This document shows, piece after piece, positions 18,710-28,126 of a DNA stretch of 64,000 nucleotides. Source of the DNA: Acidobacteriota bacterium (GTDB lineage: Bacteria > Acidobacteriota > Blastocatellia > Pyrinomonadales > Pyrinomonadaceae); the NCBI GenBank assembly GCA_016700175.1, contig CP065003.1, forward strand, positions 3,482,001-3,546,000, written 5' to 3'. The notes beneath the pieces are model-generated. The model ran no database searches and was not told where the DNA came from. It was given only the letters and a program-made list of their open reading frames with translations. Both the position numbers and the translations under genes were made by a program. Every line of letters starts with the position of its first letter. The stretch's first letter is position 1.

Positions 18710-19837
18710 CTAAAGCGATTCGACCTCGGCTATTTCAAGGTCGAAGGCGTCTATCGCGGCCACACGGGGAGGGTGGTTGGTGAGCAGCCGTATCTTGCGA
18801 ACGCCCAGGTCTTTCAGGATCTGGGCTCCGATGCCGTAGTCCCGGAAGTTGCCGTAACCGGTTCGCTTCCTGGCTTCCTGAAATCCGACCCCTTCCTCCT
18901 GCATCACCTTGTAAGTCTCAAGCTGGTGGATGAGGTCAAGGTTGTGTTCTCTCTGCCTTAAGTAGAGAAGAACGCCGGTTCCGTTTTCCGAGATCTTTTT
19001 AAGGGAAGAGTTTATAGCGAGCGCCGCCTCGCCGAGCTGAGAACCGAACATCGCGAATGTGACGTTCTCGGTCTGGACGCGGACCGGAACGGCGTCCTCG
19101 GACCCGGCGATGTCGCCCATCGTCATCGCGACGTGGGTCTCGCCGTTGATGACATTGCGGTAAATGACAGCGCGCATCGGTCCGTGATCGGTCGGGATTT
19201 CCGTTTCGAGTACGCGCTCGACAAGCGTCTCTTTCTCGATCCTGTATCGGACAAGATCGGCCACCGAAATGATCTTCAATCCGTGCTCTTGTGCAAAGTC
19301 CTCGAGCTCGGGCATTCGGGCCATCGTGCCGTCGTCGTTCATTATCTCGCAAATGACCGCGGCCGGCTCAAGTCCGGCGATCCTCGCGATATCGACGCTC
19401 GCCTCGGTCTGGCCGACGCGCACAAGCACGCCGCCGTTCTTCGCCCTTAGCGGAAAGATATGGCCCGGACGCGCGAGGTCGTTGGGCCTTGTGGCGCGGT
19501 CGACGGCTGTAAGTACTGTTTTCGCACGGTCAGCGGCGGAGATGCCAGTCGTTATGCCTTCCTTTGCCTCGATAGAGATCGTGAACGCGGTTCCCATCCG
19601 CGATGTGTTCTCCTGAGACTGCGGGGGGAGCTGGAGAAAGTCGCAGCGCTCTTCGGTCAGAGGCAGGCAGATCAGGCCCCTGCCGTGTTTCGCCATGAAG
19701 TTGATCACATCGGGAGTGACTTTTTCCGCCGCGCACACGAGGTCGCCTTCATTCTCGCGGTCCTCGTCATCGACGATGATGATCAGCTTTCCGTCGCGGA
19801 TATCCACGGCGGCCTCTTCAATGGAGCTAAGCGGCAT
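18710..19837 (-). CDS. ribBA: 3,4-dihydroxy-2-butanone 4-phosphate synthase fused to a degenerate GTP cyclohydrolase II domain
   Basis: 375 residues from ATG 19837 (MPLSSIEEA, RBS GAGAAG). Residues 1-200 are a complete DHBP synthase that makes the four-carbon riboflavin precursor from ribulose 5-phosphate: DDEDRENEGDL at 23-33, ITTGIS at 95-100 and RPGHIFPL at 123-130. Residues 205-375 have the GTP cyclohydrolase II fold (DYGIGAQIL, RLLTN) but lack the three zinc cysteines of the SLRCDCG region (here FGSQLGEAAL). LRQEGRGIGL has become LRQREHNLDL. This matches the RibBX type, in which the second domain is not expected to hydrolyse GTP. It is first in a tight run with tamB and tamA. I found no FMN riboswitch upstream. 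An earlier in-frame ATG at 19909 is less likely. Confidence 0.9.
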   Translation of the reverse strand: MPLSSIEEAAVDIRDGKLIIIVDDEDRENEGDLVCAAEKVTPDVINFMAKHGRGLICLPLTEERCDFLQLPPQSQENTSRMGTAFTISIEAKEGITTGISAADRAKTVLTAVDRATRPNDLARPGHIFPLRAKNGGVLVRVGQTEASVDIARIAGLEPAAVICEIMNDDGTMARMPELEDFAQEHGLKIISVADLVRYRIEKETLVERVLETEIPTDHGPMRAVIYRNVINGETHVAMTMGDIAGSEDAVPVRVQTENVTFAMFGSQLGEAALAINSSLKKISENGTGVLLYLRQREHNLDLIHQLETYKVMQEEGVGFQEARKRTGYGNFRDYGIGAQILKDLGVRKIRLLTNHPPRVAAIDAFDLEIAEVESL

Positions 19838-20003
19838 ATACTTCTCAGAGCCGTTTTCGGCGCCGGCCCCTCGCGCCCGTCTGAATCTGAATTTTAACTG
19901 ATACAGCATATTAAGGCTAACATCCCGGCCAAACCTGCGAATCGCGCTTTTTTCGGCAAAGAAACGGTTTACGTTCGCGCCCGGGCTGATTAAGATTACC
20001 CGG

Positions 20004-21176
20004 ATGCTGATCGAAGCAAAGCTCGCCGCAAGATATTTCTTCTCCGGAAGAAGCCGGCTCGTGCGTTTCACGTCTCTTGTCGCCGTGGCGGGGATAGCGA
20101 CGGGGCTGGCGGGTTTTATCGTGGCGCACGCGATCGCCGAAGGTTTTAAGAGTGGAATCTCGAGAGGACTCCTCGCGGCGAACGGTCATATTACCGTCAG
20201 GCCCGAAGGGCTCGTCAGCGCCTCACCCGGGATCGTGAAGAGAAAAATTGAATCGACAACGGGAGTGGTTTCCGCTATTGCAACGACATTCGAACCCGCA
20301 GCAGTTTATTTGGGCGGGTTCCAGCAATATGTACTGATAAGGGTGGTTCCCGATTCTTCGCCGGGCTTCCCCTCAGCCCGACAACAAACGGATTCCGGAA
20401 TTCCGGTACTCCTGGGTTCGCGGCTGATCGAATGGACTCCGGATCGCGAACCGCCGTCGTCAGACCTGTTCTTCAGCAAATCCGGGGGAGGTCTGGGCAC
20501 TCAAAAGATCCGCATAGCAGGTGTCCGGGAGACCGGGATCTACGATTACGATTCCAGGTGGATCTACATCCGCGAGAGCGATTTCGTCCGGATGAAGGAA
20601 CTTGAGAAGTTTGATCCGGGTGCCTACGAGGTTCGTGTCAAGGATCCCTTCATCTCGGCCGAGGTCAGTACCCGTCTCGCGGAAGCGCTCGGGCCGGATT
20701 TTGAGATCACCGACTGGCAGGAAGCGAATCGGCCGCTGTTTGCCGCCCTGGCGCTCGAACGGCAGGTCGCGCTTTGGGTGATAGGGCTGATAGTTCTGCT
20801 GGCGGTAATGAACATCACGACGACTCTATCCCTGCTCGTGAAGGAGAGGCTTCCCGACATCGCCGTGCTTCGGACCCTCGGCGCGGACACAAGAATGCTC
20901 TCGGCCGTTTTCCTGTTCGAAGGCTGGATACTCGCGCTCGCCGGCATCCTGCTCGGAGTCGCGGGGGGATCGCTCGCGTCGGTCATCATCAACCGGTTCC
21001 GCCTGATCAGCCTGCCGCCCGAAGTCTATTCTCTTAACACCGTTACATTGGAGCACGACCCCTTCGCGACCGCCGCCGCCGCATTCGTGACACTTCTTCT
21101 CGCAACGGCGGCGATGGCCGTTCCCGTCGCACGCGCCGCGAGAGTGAAGCCGCTTGACATACTGCGCCTGAAATGA
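20004..21176 (+). CDS. LolC/LolE-type ABC transporter permease (FtsX family)
   Basis: 390 residues with the lipoprotein-releasing permease layout: an N-terminal membrane segment (about 22-45), a large periplasmic domain (about 50-250), then three C-terminal membrane segments (about 255-280, 305-335, 350-375). The start LIEAKLAARYFFSGR and the motifs MNITTTLSLLVKER and [VI]LRTLGA are typical of LolC/LolE/MacB-like FtsX permeases. In E. coli the LolCDE complex releases lipoproteins from the inner membrane. No LolD ATPase or LolA is nearby, so the partner must be encoded elsewhere and the exact transporter type stays open. It is divergent from ribBA across a 166-bp gap. Confidence 0.83.
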   Translation: MLIEAKLAARYFFSGRSRLVRFTSLVAVAGIATGLAGFIVAHAIAEGFKSGISRGLLAANGHITVRPEGLVSASPGIVKRKIESTTGVVSAIATTFEPAAVYLGGFQQYVLIRVVPDSSPGFPSARQQTDSGIPVLLGSRLIEWTPDREPPSSDLFFSKSGGGLGTQKIRIAGVRETGIYDYDSRWIYIRESDFVRMKELEKFDPGAYEVRVKDPFISAEVSTRLAEALGPDFEITDWQEANRPLFAALALERQVALWVIGLIVLLAVMNITTTLSLLVKERLPDIAVLRTLGADTRMLSAVFLFEGWILALAGILLGVAGGSLASVIINRFRLISLPPEVYSLNTVTLEHDPFATAAAAFVTLLLATAAMAVPVARAARVKPLDILRLK

Positions 21177-21311
21177 GTTCCGCCGGGCGGCCGATCTAAG
21201 TATCTGCGGGTAAAGGTTTACGGCTTCAGCCCGCTCAAACCCGAATTCTGGATTTCGCGCGTGTTTCAGACTATCTGTTAGCAAGTCTTACAGAACTTTT
21301 TCCGAATAAAT

Positions 21312-21342
21312 TTGGCATCTACGCCTGTCTCGGGTCTATAAT
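21312..21342 (+). promoter_or_regulatory. Putative promoter of clpC
   Basis: TTGGCA (21312-21317), a 19-bp spacer and a perfect TATAAT (21337-21342). Predicted transcription start near 21349 and a leader of about 33 nt to the ATG at 21382. The spacer is at the long end of the usual range. Confidence 0.5.
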
Positions 21343-21381
21343 CGGGCTTCAACCGACAGGGGAGTCCGAACTGTTCCATCT

Positions 21382-23763
21382 ATGTTTGAACGCTATACCG
21401 AAAAAGCGCGGCGCGTCATCTTCTTCGCTCGTTACGAGGCCCTTCAGTACGGATCGGAAGTGATCTCGCCCGAGCACATCCTGCTTGGGCTTATGCGCGA
21501 GGACAAGACGATCTCCGCGCGTTTCTTTCCGTTCCGCCACAGCCTCACAGTGGACACGATCAGGCGTGAGGTAGAAGAGAGGATCGTGCCGAAGGAAAGG
21601 ATCCCGCAATCGGCAGAACTGCATCTCGCGCCGGAAACAAAGCGCATCCTCGCTTTCACGAAGGAAGAGAGCGAACGGCTCGGAAGCCGTAAAATAGGGG
21701 TCGAGCACATTTTGCTCGGCATACTTCGTGAAGAGACCTCGATCGCTGCGGAGATCCTGTACCAGTACGGCGTGAGGCTCCACGGGGTCCGTGAAAAGAT
21801 CAGCAAGCACAGCGGAGCGCCCGGAAAGAGGATAGACGGCGACAAGTCGGAAACGCCCAATCTGGAAGAATTCACCCGCGACCTGACAGAAGAAGCGGCG
21901 CGCGGGAGGCTGGATCCGCTCATCGGCCGAGAGGTCGAGACGGAACGGCTGATCGAGATCCTCTGCCGGAGGACGAAGAACAACCCGGTCCTGATAGGAG
22001 AATCGGGAGTGGGAAAAACGGCGATCATCGAAGGCCTTGCGCAGAGGATTGCGGACAAGAACGTGCCATCGTTCCTCGAGAACAAGCGGATACTGTCGCT
22101 CGATCTCTCACTGGTCGTCGCCGGGACGAAATACCGCGGGCAGTTCGAGGAAAGGCTCAAGAAGATCATGGCCGAGCTTAAGCACAGCCGGCAGAACATC
22201 GTCTTCATAGACGAGATCCACACGCTGGTTGGAGCGGGATCCGCGGAAGGATCGCTCGACGCTGCGAATATTCTAAAACCGGCGCTCTCCAGGAACGAAC
22301 TGCAGTGCATAGGCGCAACGACGCCCCGCGAGTTCCGGATGTCGATCGAGAAGGACCGTTCGCTCGAAAGGCGGTTTCAGGCCGTGAAGGTAGTGCCTCC
22401 TTCAGAGGAGCAGGCGTTCGAGATAGTGAAAGGCATTGCCGAGCGGTACGAGGCTTTCCACCAGATCAGGTACGCCGAGGACGCCTTGAAGGCGGCGGTT
22501 TACCAGACGAACAGGTACATTCCTGAGAGGTTCCTCCCCGACAAGGCGATCGATGTTCTTGACGAGGCGGGAGCACGCGCGAAGCTCAGATATCAGCAGG
22601 AGAACACATCCGAGCCGTCCTGGAAAGAGGCCGTCGAGAACTGGAAGAAGGCGACCGACGAGGACAAACTGCTTTCACTCGAATTGAAAACGCTGGAGGA
22701 TTCGTTCTTCGCGGTCGAGGTCTCGCGTGACGATGTCGAGGAAGTGATCGCGCGCTGGACGGGAATTCCGATCCAGTCGATAAAGCAGGAAGAGGCGGCG
22801 AAGCTGCTGAAGATCGAAGAAGAGCTGCACGAGAGGATAGTCTCGCAGCGGTCTGCGATCTCCGCGCTTGCGAGGGCGATCCGCCGCTCGCGAGCGGGCC
22901 TGAAGAATCCCAAGCGGCCCGTCGGCTCGTTCCTCTTCCTGGGTCCGACCGGCGTCGGAAAGACCGAGGTTGCGAGGACGCTCGCCGATTTCCTCTTCGG
23001 TTCCGAGAAGGCGCTGATCCGGTTCGACATGTCGGAGTACATGGAGAAGCATACGGTCGCGAAGTTCATCGGCTCGCCTCCGGGTTATGTCGGTCACGAC
23101 GAGGGCGGACAACTTACGGAAAAACTCCGGCGCGCACCGTACTCGATCGTTCTGTTCGACGAGATCGAAAAAGCGCACCCCGATCTCTTCAACATCCTTC
23201 TGCAGGTGTTTGAGGATGGAAACCTGACGGACGCGCAGGGCAATGAAGTGGACTGCCGGAACGCGCTGTTCATTATGACCTCGAACATAGGCGCCCGATT
23301 CATTCAGAAGCGGACCGCGGTCGGTTTCCAGGCAAGCGAGGAAGACTCGCGCGAGAAGATCTCCGAGCAGGTGATGAGCGAGGTCAAGCGGACATTCGCT
23401 CCCGAGTTCATCAATCGGCTGGATGAGATCATCCTCTTCGGCGAGCTTTCGAATGAGGATCTTGCCGATATCATCGATCTGCAGGTCGGCCAGCTGAACA
23501 AGATCCTCAAACAGCATTCGCTTGAGGTGTCGCTGAGCGACGGTGCGAAGCGGTGGCTCATCGACGAGACGTGCGCCGACAGAAGTTATGGGGCAAGGCC
23601 TCTGCGGAGGGCTCTCCAGAAGCACGTCGAGGACGAATTGTCCGAGGCCCTTATCCAGGGCAAGCTCGACAGCGTCGAGCGTATCGAGGTGGTCCGTGAC
23701 AAGGCGGGACTCCGTTTGAAGCCCGTCGGAAACGGAAAGGCGAAGAATGCCGTAACGAGCTGA
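21382..23763 (+). CDS. clpC: ATP-dependent Clp protease ATPase subunit ClpC-type
   Basis: 793 residues, a class 1 Hsp100 unfoldase. Two Clp-N repeats occupy about 1-140. AAA domain D1 has Walker A GESGVGKT (206-213) and Walker B VFIDEIH (274-280). Domain D2 has GPTGVGKT (521-528). A VGF tripeptide in KRTAVGFQ fits the loop that docks to ClpP, so it probably feeds a ClpP peptidase. The middle (M) domain between about 402 and 448 is roughly 20 residues shorter than in Bacillus ClpC and lacks the usual UVR-like helix, which is odd because adaptor proteins bind there. No ctsR, mcsA or mcsB lies nearby. A terminator follows. Confidence 0.92.
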   Translation: MFERYTEKARRVIFFARYEALQYGSEVISPEHILLGLMREDKTISARFFPFRHSLTVDTIRREVEERIVPKERIPQSAELHLAPETKRILAFTKEESERLGSRKIGVEHILLGILREETSIAAEILYQYGVRLHGVREKISKHSGAPGKRIDGDKSETPNLEEFTRDLTEEAARGRLDPLIGREVETERLIEILCRRTKNNPVLIGESGVGKTAIIEGLAQRIADKNVPSFLENKRILSLDLSLVVAGTKYRGQFEERLKKIMAELKHSRQNIVFIDEIHTLVGAGSAEGSLDAANILKPALSRNELQCIGATTPREFRMSIEKDRSLERRFQAVKVVPPSEEQAFEIVKGIAERYEAFHQIRYAEDALKAAVYQTNRYIPERFLPDKAIDVLDEAGARAKLRYQQENTSEPSWKEAVENWKKATDEDKLLSLELKTLEDSFFAVEVSRDDVEEVIARWTGIPIQSIKQEEAAKLLKIEEELHERIVSQRSAISALARAIRRSRAGLKNPKRPVGSFLFLGPTGVGKTEVARTLADFLFGSEKALIRFDMSEYMEKHTVAKFIGSPPGYVGHDEGGQLTEKLRRAPYSIVLFDEIEKAHPDLFNILLQVFEDGNLTDAQGNEVDCRNALFIMTSNIGARFIQKRTAVGFQASEEDSREKISEQVMSEVKRTFAPEFINRLDEIILFGELSNEDLADIIDLQVGQLNKILKQHSLEVSLSDGAKRWLIDETCADRSYGARPLRRALQKHVEDELSEALIQGKLDSVERIEVVRDKAGLRLKPVGNGKAKNAVTS

Positions 23764-23786
23764 ACGAGCGCAACTGCGCGGCGGCA

Positions 23787-23831
23787 AAGCACAAAAGCGA
23801 TCTGCGGAAAGCTTTTGTGCTTTTCGTTTTT
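23787..23831 (+). terminator. Intrinsic terminator after clpC
   Basis: AAGCACAAAAGC (23787-23798) pairs perfectly with GCTTTTGTGCTT (23811-23822). A T-rich tail (TTTTCGTTTTT) runs to 23831. Confidence 0.85.
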
Positions 23832-24073
23832 GAAGTCAATGCCTGTATAATTCGAAAGTTTGTTGGACAGCAGAATATTCCAGGCGGCCGGAAAAGCAAC
23901 CGCTCTTGGGGAGGTCCGAATCAAAGGCCCCAAATTCATTCAACCGTCAGCCCGGCCCAATTTATTGATAATTCTGTTCGAATACTCCCCCGAACCGGTC
24001 CTCGGGGCGGAAGACGTTTTTGGATATCTCTAATCTCATATTTAGCATTATCAGGAACAGGAAAGCAGGCATT
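23832..24073. promoter_or_regulatory. bamA upstream region with -10 box
   Basis: A perfect TATAAT at 23846-23851 follows the clpC terminator, though the matching -35 (TTCGTT, 23823-23828) is weak. If used, bamA would have a leader of about 215 nt. I see no gene in it. A CCGAACCGG / CCTCGGGG patch near 23991-24008 could fold. Confidence 0.35.
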
Positions 24074-27000
24074 ATGCATATCGCACGGGCTCTAGGGCTT
24101 GTTTTGGCAGTACTCTCGGCCGCACTTTCCGTCACGGCGACGGATGGCCATGAGAAAACAGTTCCTCCCCCCGAAGCACTTTCTTCATCCGTTAGCCAGC
24201 AGATTGTCGAGAACGTCGACATCCAGGGAAACCGGAGGCTGCGCGACGAGGACCTTTTCTATTACATCCGCACGCGGGCCGGCGATACGTACGACCCCGC
24301 GCAGCTCGAACGGGACCTCCGCGAACTTCTTTCGCTCAGCTTCTTCGACAAGACATCGGCCAAGGTGCTGACCGAACCCGGCATTCGGGGCGGCGTCAAC
24401 GTGATCTTCGAAGTGCGTGAACTTCCGATCATCAGGGACCTGCAGTTCGAAGGCGGCGACGCCGTGCCGGAGTCTGACATTCTCAAGGCCTTCCGCGAGA
24501 ACAGGATCGGGATCTCGAAAGAATCGGTGTTCGACCCCGCAAAGGCCCGCGACGCGCGCCGGCTTCTTCGAGAGCTGTTCGCCGCGAAGGGATATCCGAA
24601 CGCGAGCATTGAGGTCCGGGAGGAAGAGGTGTCCGCAACTTCGACGGCGATCACGTTCGTCATCGACCAGGGAAGGCGCTCGAGGATCGTAGACATAGAT
24701 TTCGAGGGCAACGAGAACTTCAAGGACGGCGAGCTCAGAAAGCAGCTGCAGCTGGTTCAGGAGACGGGCCTGATCTCGCGCTTCAAGGGCCAGGACATCC
24801 TGGACCTGCGCAAGCTCGAGTACGACCTCAACAAGAACGTCCGCGAATACATGTTCTCGAAGGGCTACTTCCAGGCGAGGATCGGCGAACCGAGGGTCGA
24901 AGGACTCGGTGTCCAGAGGACGGGCTTTCCGATACTCAAGTGGTTCCCGCTTCCGCTCGTGACCTCGAAGGACGACACGCTGAGGATCGTCGTTCCGGTC
25001 GTCGAGGGAAGGATCTTCCGCGTCGGCGAGGTGTCGATCGAGGGCAACTCGATCTTCTCCGAACAGCAGATCTCGGCGATCGTCGGCGTGCAGGAGGGCG
25101 AGATCGCCAACGGACAGCGGCTTCGCAAGGCGCTGTTCGAAGACCTCAAGAAGATCTACGGTGCGCAGGGTTTTGTCGAATACGATGTCGAGCTCGAGCC
25201 CGAGTTCCGTGATAACCCCGACAATCCCGAGGAAGGCATCGTCGATATCAACATAAGGATCGACGAGGGAACGCAGTTCAGGCTGCGCCGCCTCGAGTTC
25301 ACCGGCAACACGTTCACCCGCGATGAGGTTATGAGACGCGAGATGCTCGTCAACGAGGGTGACATATACAACCAGGTAAGTATCGAAACCTCGGTGCTCC
25401 GACTGAACCAGACCGGCTACTTCGACCCGATCGACAAAGACCAGGACCTCGAGGTGAGGACGAACCCGGATCAGGGCCAGGTGGATGTGGCCGTGAAGGT
25501 CCGCGAGCGCGGGCGCCAGCAGATCTCTTTCAACGGCGGTACGTCCGGCATCAGCGGAACATTCATCGGCCTCGAGTACTCGACCAACAACCTGCTCGGA
25601 CGCGGCGAGGTCCTTTCGTTCGCGCTCGGCGTCGGTAACCGACAGAGGAATTTCCAGTTCACGTTCCAGGAGCCGTACTTTCAGGACCGCCCGATCGCGG
25701 TCGGCCTCTCGGTGTTCGCCTCGAGCTACAAGTTCTTCGGCGAGGGCACCTTCCTGTCGCAGAACCCCGACGCTATCGCCGGCGCGCTCAACCCTTTCGG
25801 AACGATCATCACTGACGAGAGCACGCTGTTCACGCAGAACACGCTCGGAGCGTCGGTCTTCGCGACCGCGCCTTTGTCGGAGCTGTTCTTCAGGAAGCAG
25901 AGGTTCACGCAATTCTCTAGGATAGGCCTTTCGTACCAGTTCACCGCGACCTCGATCGAGGACCCGCCGATCAACGAGTCGCTCGATCCGGCGGACCGGA
26001 TCCCGATCATCTTCGAGCAGCCGAACATCATTACCAGCCGCATCACGCCGACGTTTGTTTACGACACGCGTCAGCCCGCCGCGAACGGCATCGACACCCT
26101 CCGCGGCACGCAGATCTCGGCTTCATTCGCATTCGCCGGGCTTGGCGGTGACGTGAGGACCTATCATCCGAACCTTACGTACACACAGTTCATTCCCGTC
26201 AGGCGCAAGAATTCGGACAGCGCAGAGGTGTTCGGATTCCGCATCCAGGCGGGCACGATCGGAAGCTTCGCGACCACCGACAAGATCCGGAATGCGAACT
26301 CGCTGTCTTTCGTCGGCGGCGTCCCGATCTTTGAAAGGTACTTCCTCGGAAGCGAGTTCGACGTCCGCGGGTACAATACCCGCTCGATCGGGCCGATCGC
26401 TCCGTACGACAGCTATATCACCACGCGCGACATCGTTGTCGCCAGGAATCTCGTCGGCGAGCCGGAAGCGGCCCCCGGGCTCCCCGACAACAGGCGCGCC
26501 GAGATTGCCACGCTCGGGATGCTCAACGGCCCGGACGGCGAGCTCAATGCGCTGTTCAGGAACAACTACCGGTTCATCGGCGGCGACACGCGGCTTCTCG
26601 GCAACTTCGAGTACAGGATCCCGATTTTCGGCCCACTGACTCTCGCGGCGTTCGCGGATGTCGGTGCTGTGTTCAATTTGCGGGAAACGGGGACTCAGAG
26701 GATCGACAGCGAGTTCCTGAGGGACGATGTGTTCCTAGGAGCGGGTACTCTCGGAGCGCTAGCCCTCAGGAACTACCCGCAATTGGCGAACAGCTTCGGA
26801 TCTCTGCTCTATTATCAGGACCAGCTGCTTACGAACGCTTCGTTCAGGCGAATCTTCTGCCCGAATCAGGCGTGTCCCGACAGCGTGCCGCCGGGTGTTC
26901 AGGCCCTTTTCCTTCGCGGCGAGGCCCAGACGAACTCGCTCCTCGAGGTGGATAATGCCGCGTTCAACGGCATAGGGGACTTCCGTTCGAGCCTTGGTAT

Positions 27001-27157
27001 CGAGGCAAGGATCCAGGTGCCGGTCGTGAACGTTCCGTTCAGGCTTATCTACTATTACAATCCGAATGGCGTGTTCGGGTTCACGGAAGAGGTCCCCGGG
27101 CTGTTCCTTCCCGGGAAACGAAACGGGTTCAGGTTCACGGTGGGACGTACTTTCTAG
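24074..27157 (+). CDS. bamA: Outer membrane protein assembly factor BamA
   Basis: 1027 residues from ATG 24074 (MHIARALG; RBS AGGAAAG). An upstream ATG at 24020 would lengthen the n-region of the signal peptide. POTRA-type repeats run from about 45 to 500, with recurring VxxIxIxGN patterns (NVDIQGNRRLRD, DIDFEGNENFKD, EVSIEGNSIFSE, RLEFTGNTFTRD). The Omp85 barrel follows to the C-terminal Phe of VGRTF. The motif VRGYN near residue 770 is the conserved VRGF/Y lid-loop signature. Location directly upstream of two skp genes, fabZ, lpxA and lpxI is the classical bamA neighbourhood. At over 1000 residues it is longer than Proteobacterial BamA, mainly through barrel loops. Confidence 0.93.
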   Translation: MHIARALGLVLAVLSAALSVTATDGHEKTVPPPEALSSSVSQQIVENVDIQGNRRLRDEDLFYYIRTRAGDTYDPAQLERDLRELLSLSFFDKTSAKVLTEPGIRGGVNVIFEVRELPIIRDLQFEGGDAVPESDILKAFRENRIGISKESVFDPAKARDARRLLRELFAAKGYPNASIEVREEEVSATSTAITFVIDQGRRSRIVDIDFEGNENFKDGELRKQLQLVQETGLISRFKGQDILDLRKLEYDLNKNVREYMFSKGYFQARIGEPRVEGLGVQRTGFPILKWFPLPLVTSKDDTLRIVVPVVEGRIFRVGEVSIEGNSIFSEQQISAIVGVQEGEIANGQRLRKALFEDLKKIYGAQGFVEYDVELEPEFRDNPDNPEEGIVDINIRIDEGTQFRLRRLEFTGNTFTRDEVMRREMLVNEGDIYNQVSIETSVLRLNQTGYFDPIDKDQDLEVRTNPDQGQVDVAVKVRERGRQQISFNGGTSGISGTFIGLEYSTNNLLGRGEVLSFALGVGNRQRNFQFTFQEPYFQDRPIAVGLSVFASSYKFFGEGTFLSQNPDAIAGALNPFGTIITDESTLFTQNTLGASVFATAPLSELFFRKQRFTQFSRIGLSYQFTATSIEDPPINESLDPADRIPIIFEQPNIITSRITPTFVYDTRQPAANGIDTLRGTQISASFAFAGLGGDVRTYHPNLTYTQFIPVRRKNSDSAEVFGFRIQAGTIGSFATTDKIRNANSLSFVGGVPIFERYFLGSEFDVRGYNTRSIGPIAPYDSYITTRDIVVARNLVGEPEAAPGLPDNRRAEIATLGMLNGPDGELNALFRNNYRFIGGDTRLLGNFEYRIPIFGPLTLAAFADVGAVFNLRETGTQRIDSEFLRDDVFLGAGTLGALALRNYPQLANSFGSLLYYQDQLLTNASFRRIFCPNQACPDSVPPGVQALFLRGEAQTNSLLEVDNAAFNGIGDFRSSLGIEARIQVPVVNVPFRLIYYYNPNGVFGFTEEVPGLFLPGKRNGFRFTVGRTF

Positions 27158-27367
27158 GCCGGCGCGGTAAAACTCGGTCGGGCGAAGCATCATTTGCGGG
27201 CAGGTGTTCATCTACGGGATGAATTCTTGCCAGACAGAAAATCAGGCGAACGGCCGCGGGAAGCGGAATTCGCGACAAGCAATAATTTTTAGTAGGATCC
27301 AATGTGGCGGGGAAGGAACGGCCGGACCGTGAATTTCCTTCTTCAATGTCCAAGGAGCAATTTAGAA

Positions 27368-27955
27368 ATGAAAGCACTTCGGTTATTTGCAGGCGGTTTG
27401 ATCTTTACGGCGATCTTTGCGGTTTCGGCGTTCGCTCAGACCCAGGAGGCGCTGAAGATCGGCGTCATAAACCCATTCTTCTTTGAGCAGGAAAAAGGCG
27501 GCATCGCGAAATACATCAATGCGCTTGCCAGCCTCGACAACGAGTTCAAGCCGGACAACCAGAAGCTTCAGACGCTGGCGAACCAGATAAACACGCTGAA
27601 GACGGAGATCGAGACGCTTCAGAAACAGAACGCGACGGTCCCCGTTAAGCCTGAAGATCTTAACAAGAAGATCGAGGAGTACAACCGGTTGGTTCGCGAA
27701 CTCGACTTTCAGAAGAAGGACGCGGAGGCCAGGTTCGAGAGCCGCCAGCGCGTCGTGATGGGCCCGATAATGCAGGACATCGGCAAGGCGATGCAGGAAT
27801 ATGCCGAGAAGAACAGCTTCTCCATCATCCTGGACGCTTCGAAGCTCGATAACGCGGGTCTCGTGCTTGCGTTTGACCGAAAGCTGGATGTTACTGAGGA
27901 CTTTATCAAGTTCTACAACGCGCGTCCTGCGGGGACCGCGAGCACCAAACCCTAA
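27368..27955 (+). CDS. skp: OmpH/Skp-family periplasmic chaperone (copy 1)
   Basis: 195 residues. A signal peptide (KALRLFAGGLIFTAIFAVSAFAQ) is followed by the Skp pattern: an N-terminal strand IGVINPFFFEQ, a long charged coiled-coil hairpin (about 60-150) and a C-terminal SIILDASKLDNAG strand. Skp holds unfolded outer-membrane proteins in the periplasm before BamA. RBS AAGGAG at 27352-27357 fixes the start. A second, closely similar copy follows after 171 bp, with a terminator hairpin and a -10 box in between. Confidence 0.88.
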   Translation: MKALRLFAGGLIFTAIFAVSAFAQTQEALKIGVINPFFFEQEKGGIAKYINALASLDNEFKPDNQKLQTLANQINTLKTEIETLQKQNATVPVKPEDLNKKIEEYNRLVRELDFQKKDAEARFESRQRVVMGPIMQDIGKAMQEYAEKNSFSIILDASKLDNAGLVLAFDRKLDVTEDFIKFYNARPAGTASTKP

Positions 27956-27981
27956 CGCAAGTTCCAATAGACCGGCATCGG

Positions 27982-28019
27982 AGCCGCGCGGACGTTTCCG
28001 CGCGGCTTCGGACTTTTTT
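27982..28019 (+). terminator. Terminator between the two skp genes
   Basis: AGCCGCGCGGA (27982-27992) pairs with TCCGCGCGGCT (27997-28007) around a 4-nt loop, followed by TCGGAC and six Ts (28014-28019). Confidence 0.8.
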
Positions 28020-28030
28020 GCCGGGTGGCA

Positions 28031-28036
28031 TATAAT
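28031..28036 (+). promoter_or_regulatory. -10 box upstream of second skp
   Basis: A perfect TATAAT lies 11 bp after the preceding terminator T-run. The -35 region overlaps the terminator (TCGGAC at 28008-28013, poor match). A leader of about 85 nt would result. Confidence 0.4.
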
Positions 28037-28126
28037 AACTGCCCGTAGAAACCAATTTTTTCAGGCGCAAACAAGGTGAACGGCACGATCAGCCTCACCC
28101 GGGCGCGCAAGGAGCCTTGACCGAAC

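Noticed and set aside
19838..20003. FMN riboswitch upstream of ribBA
   Set aside because: The conserved RFN-box sequences are not visible in the 166-bp divergent gap.
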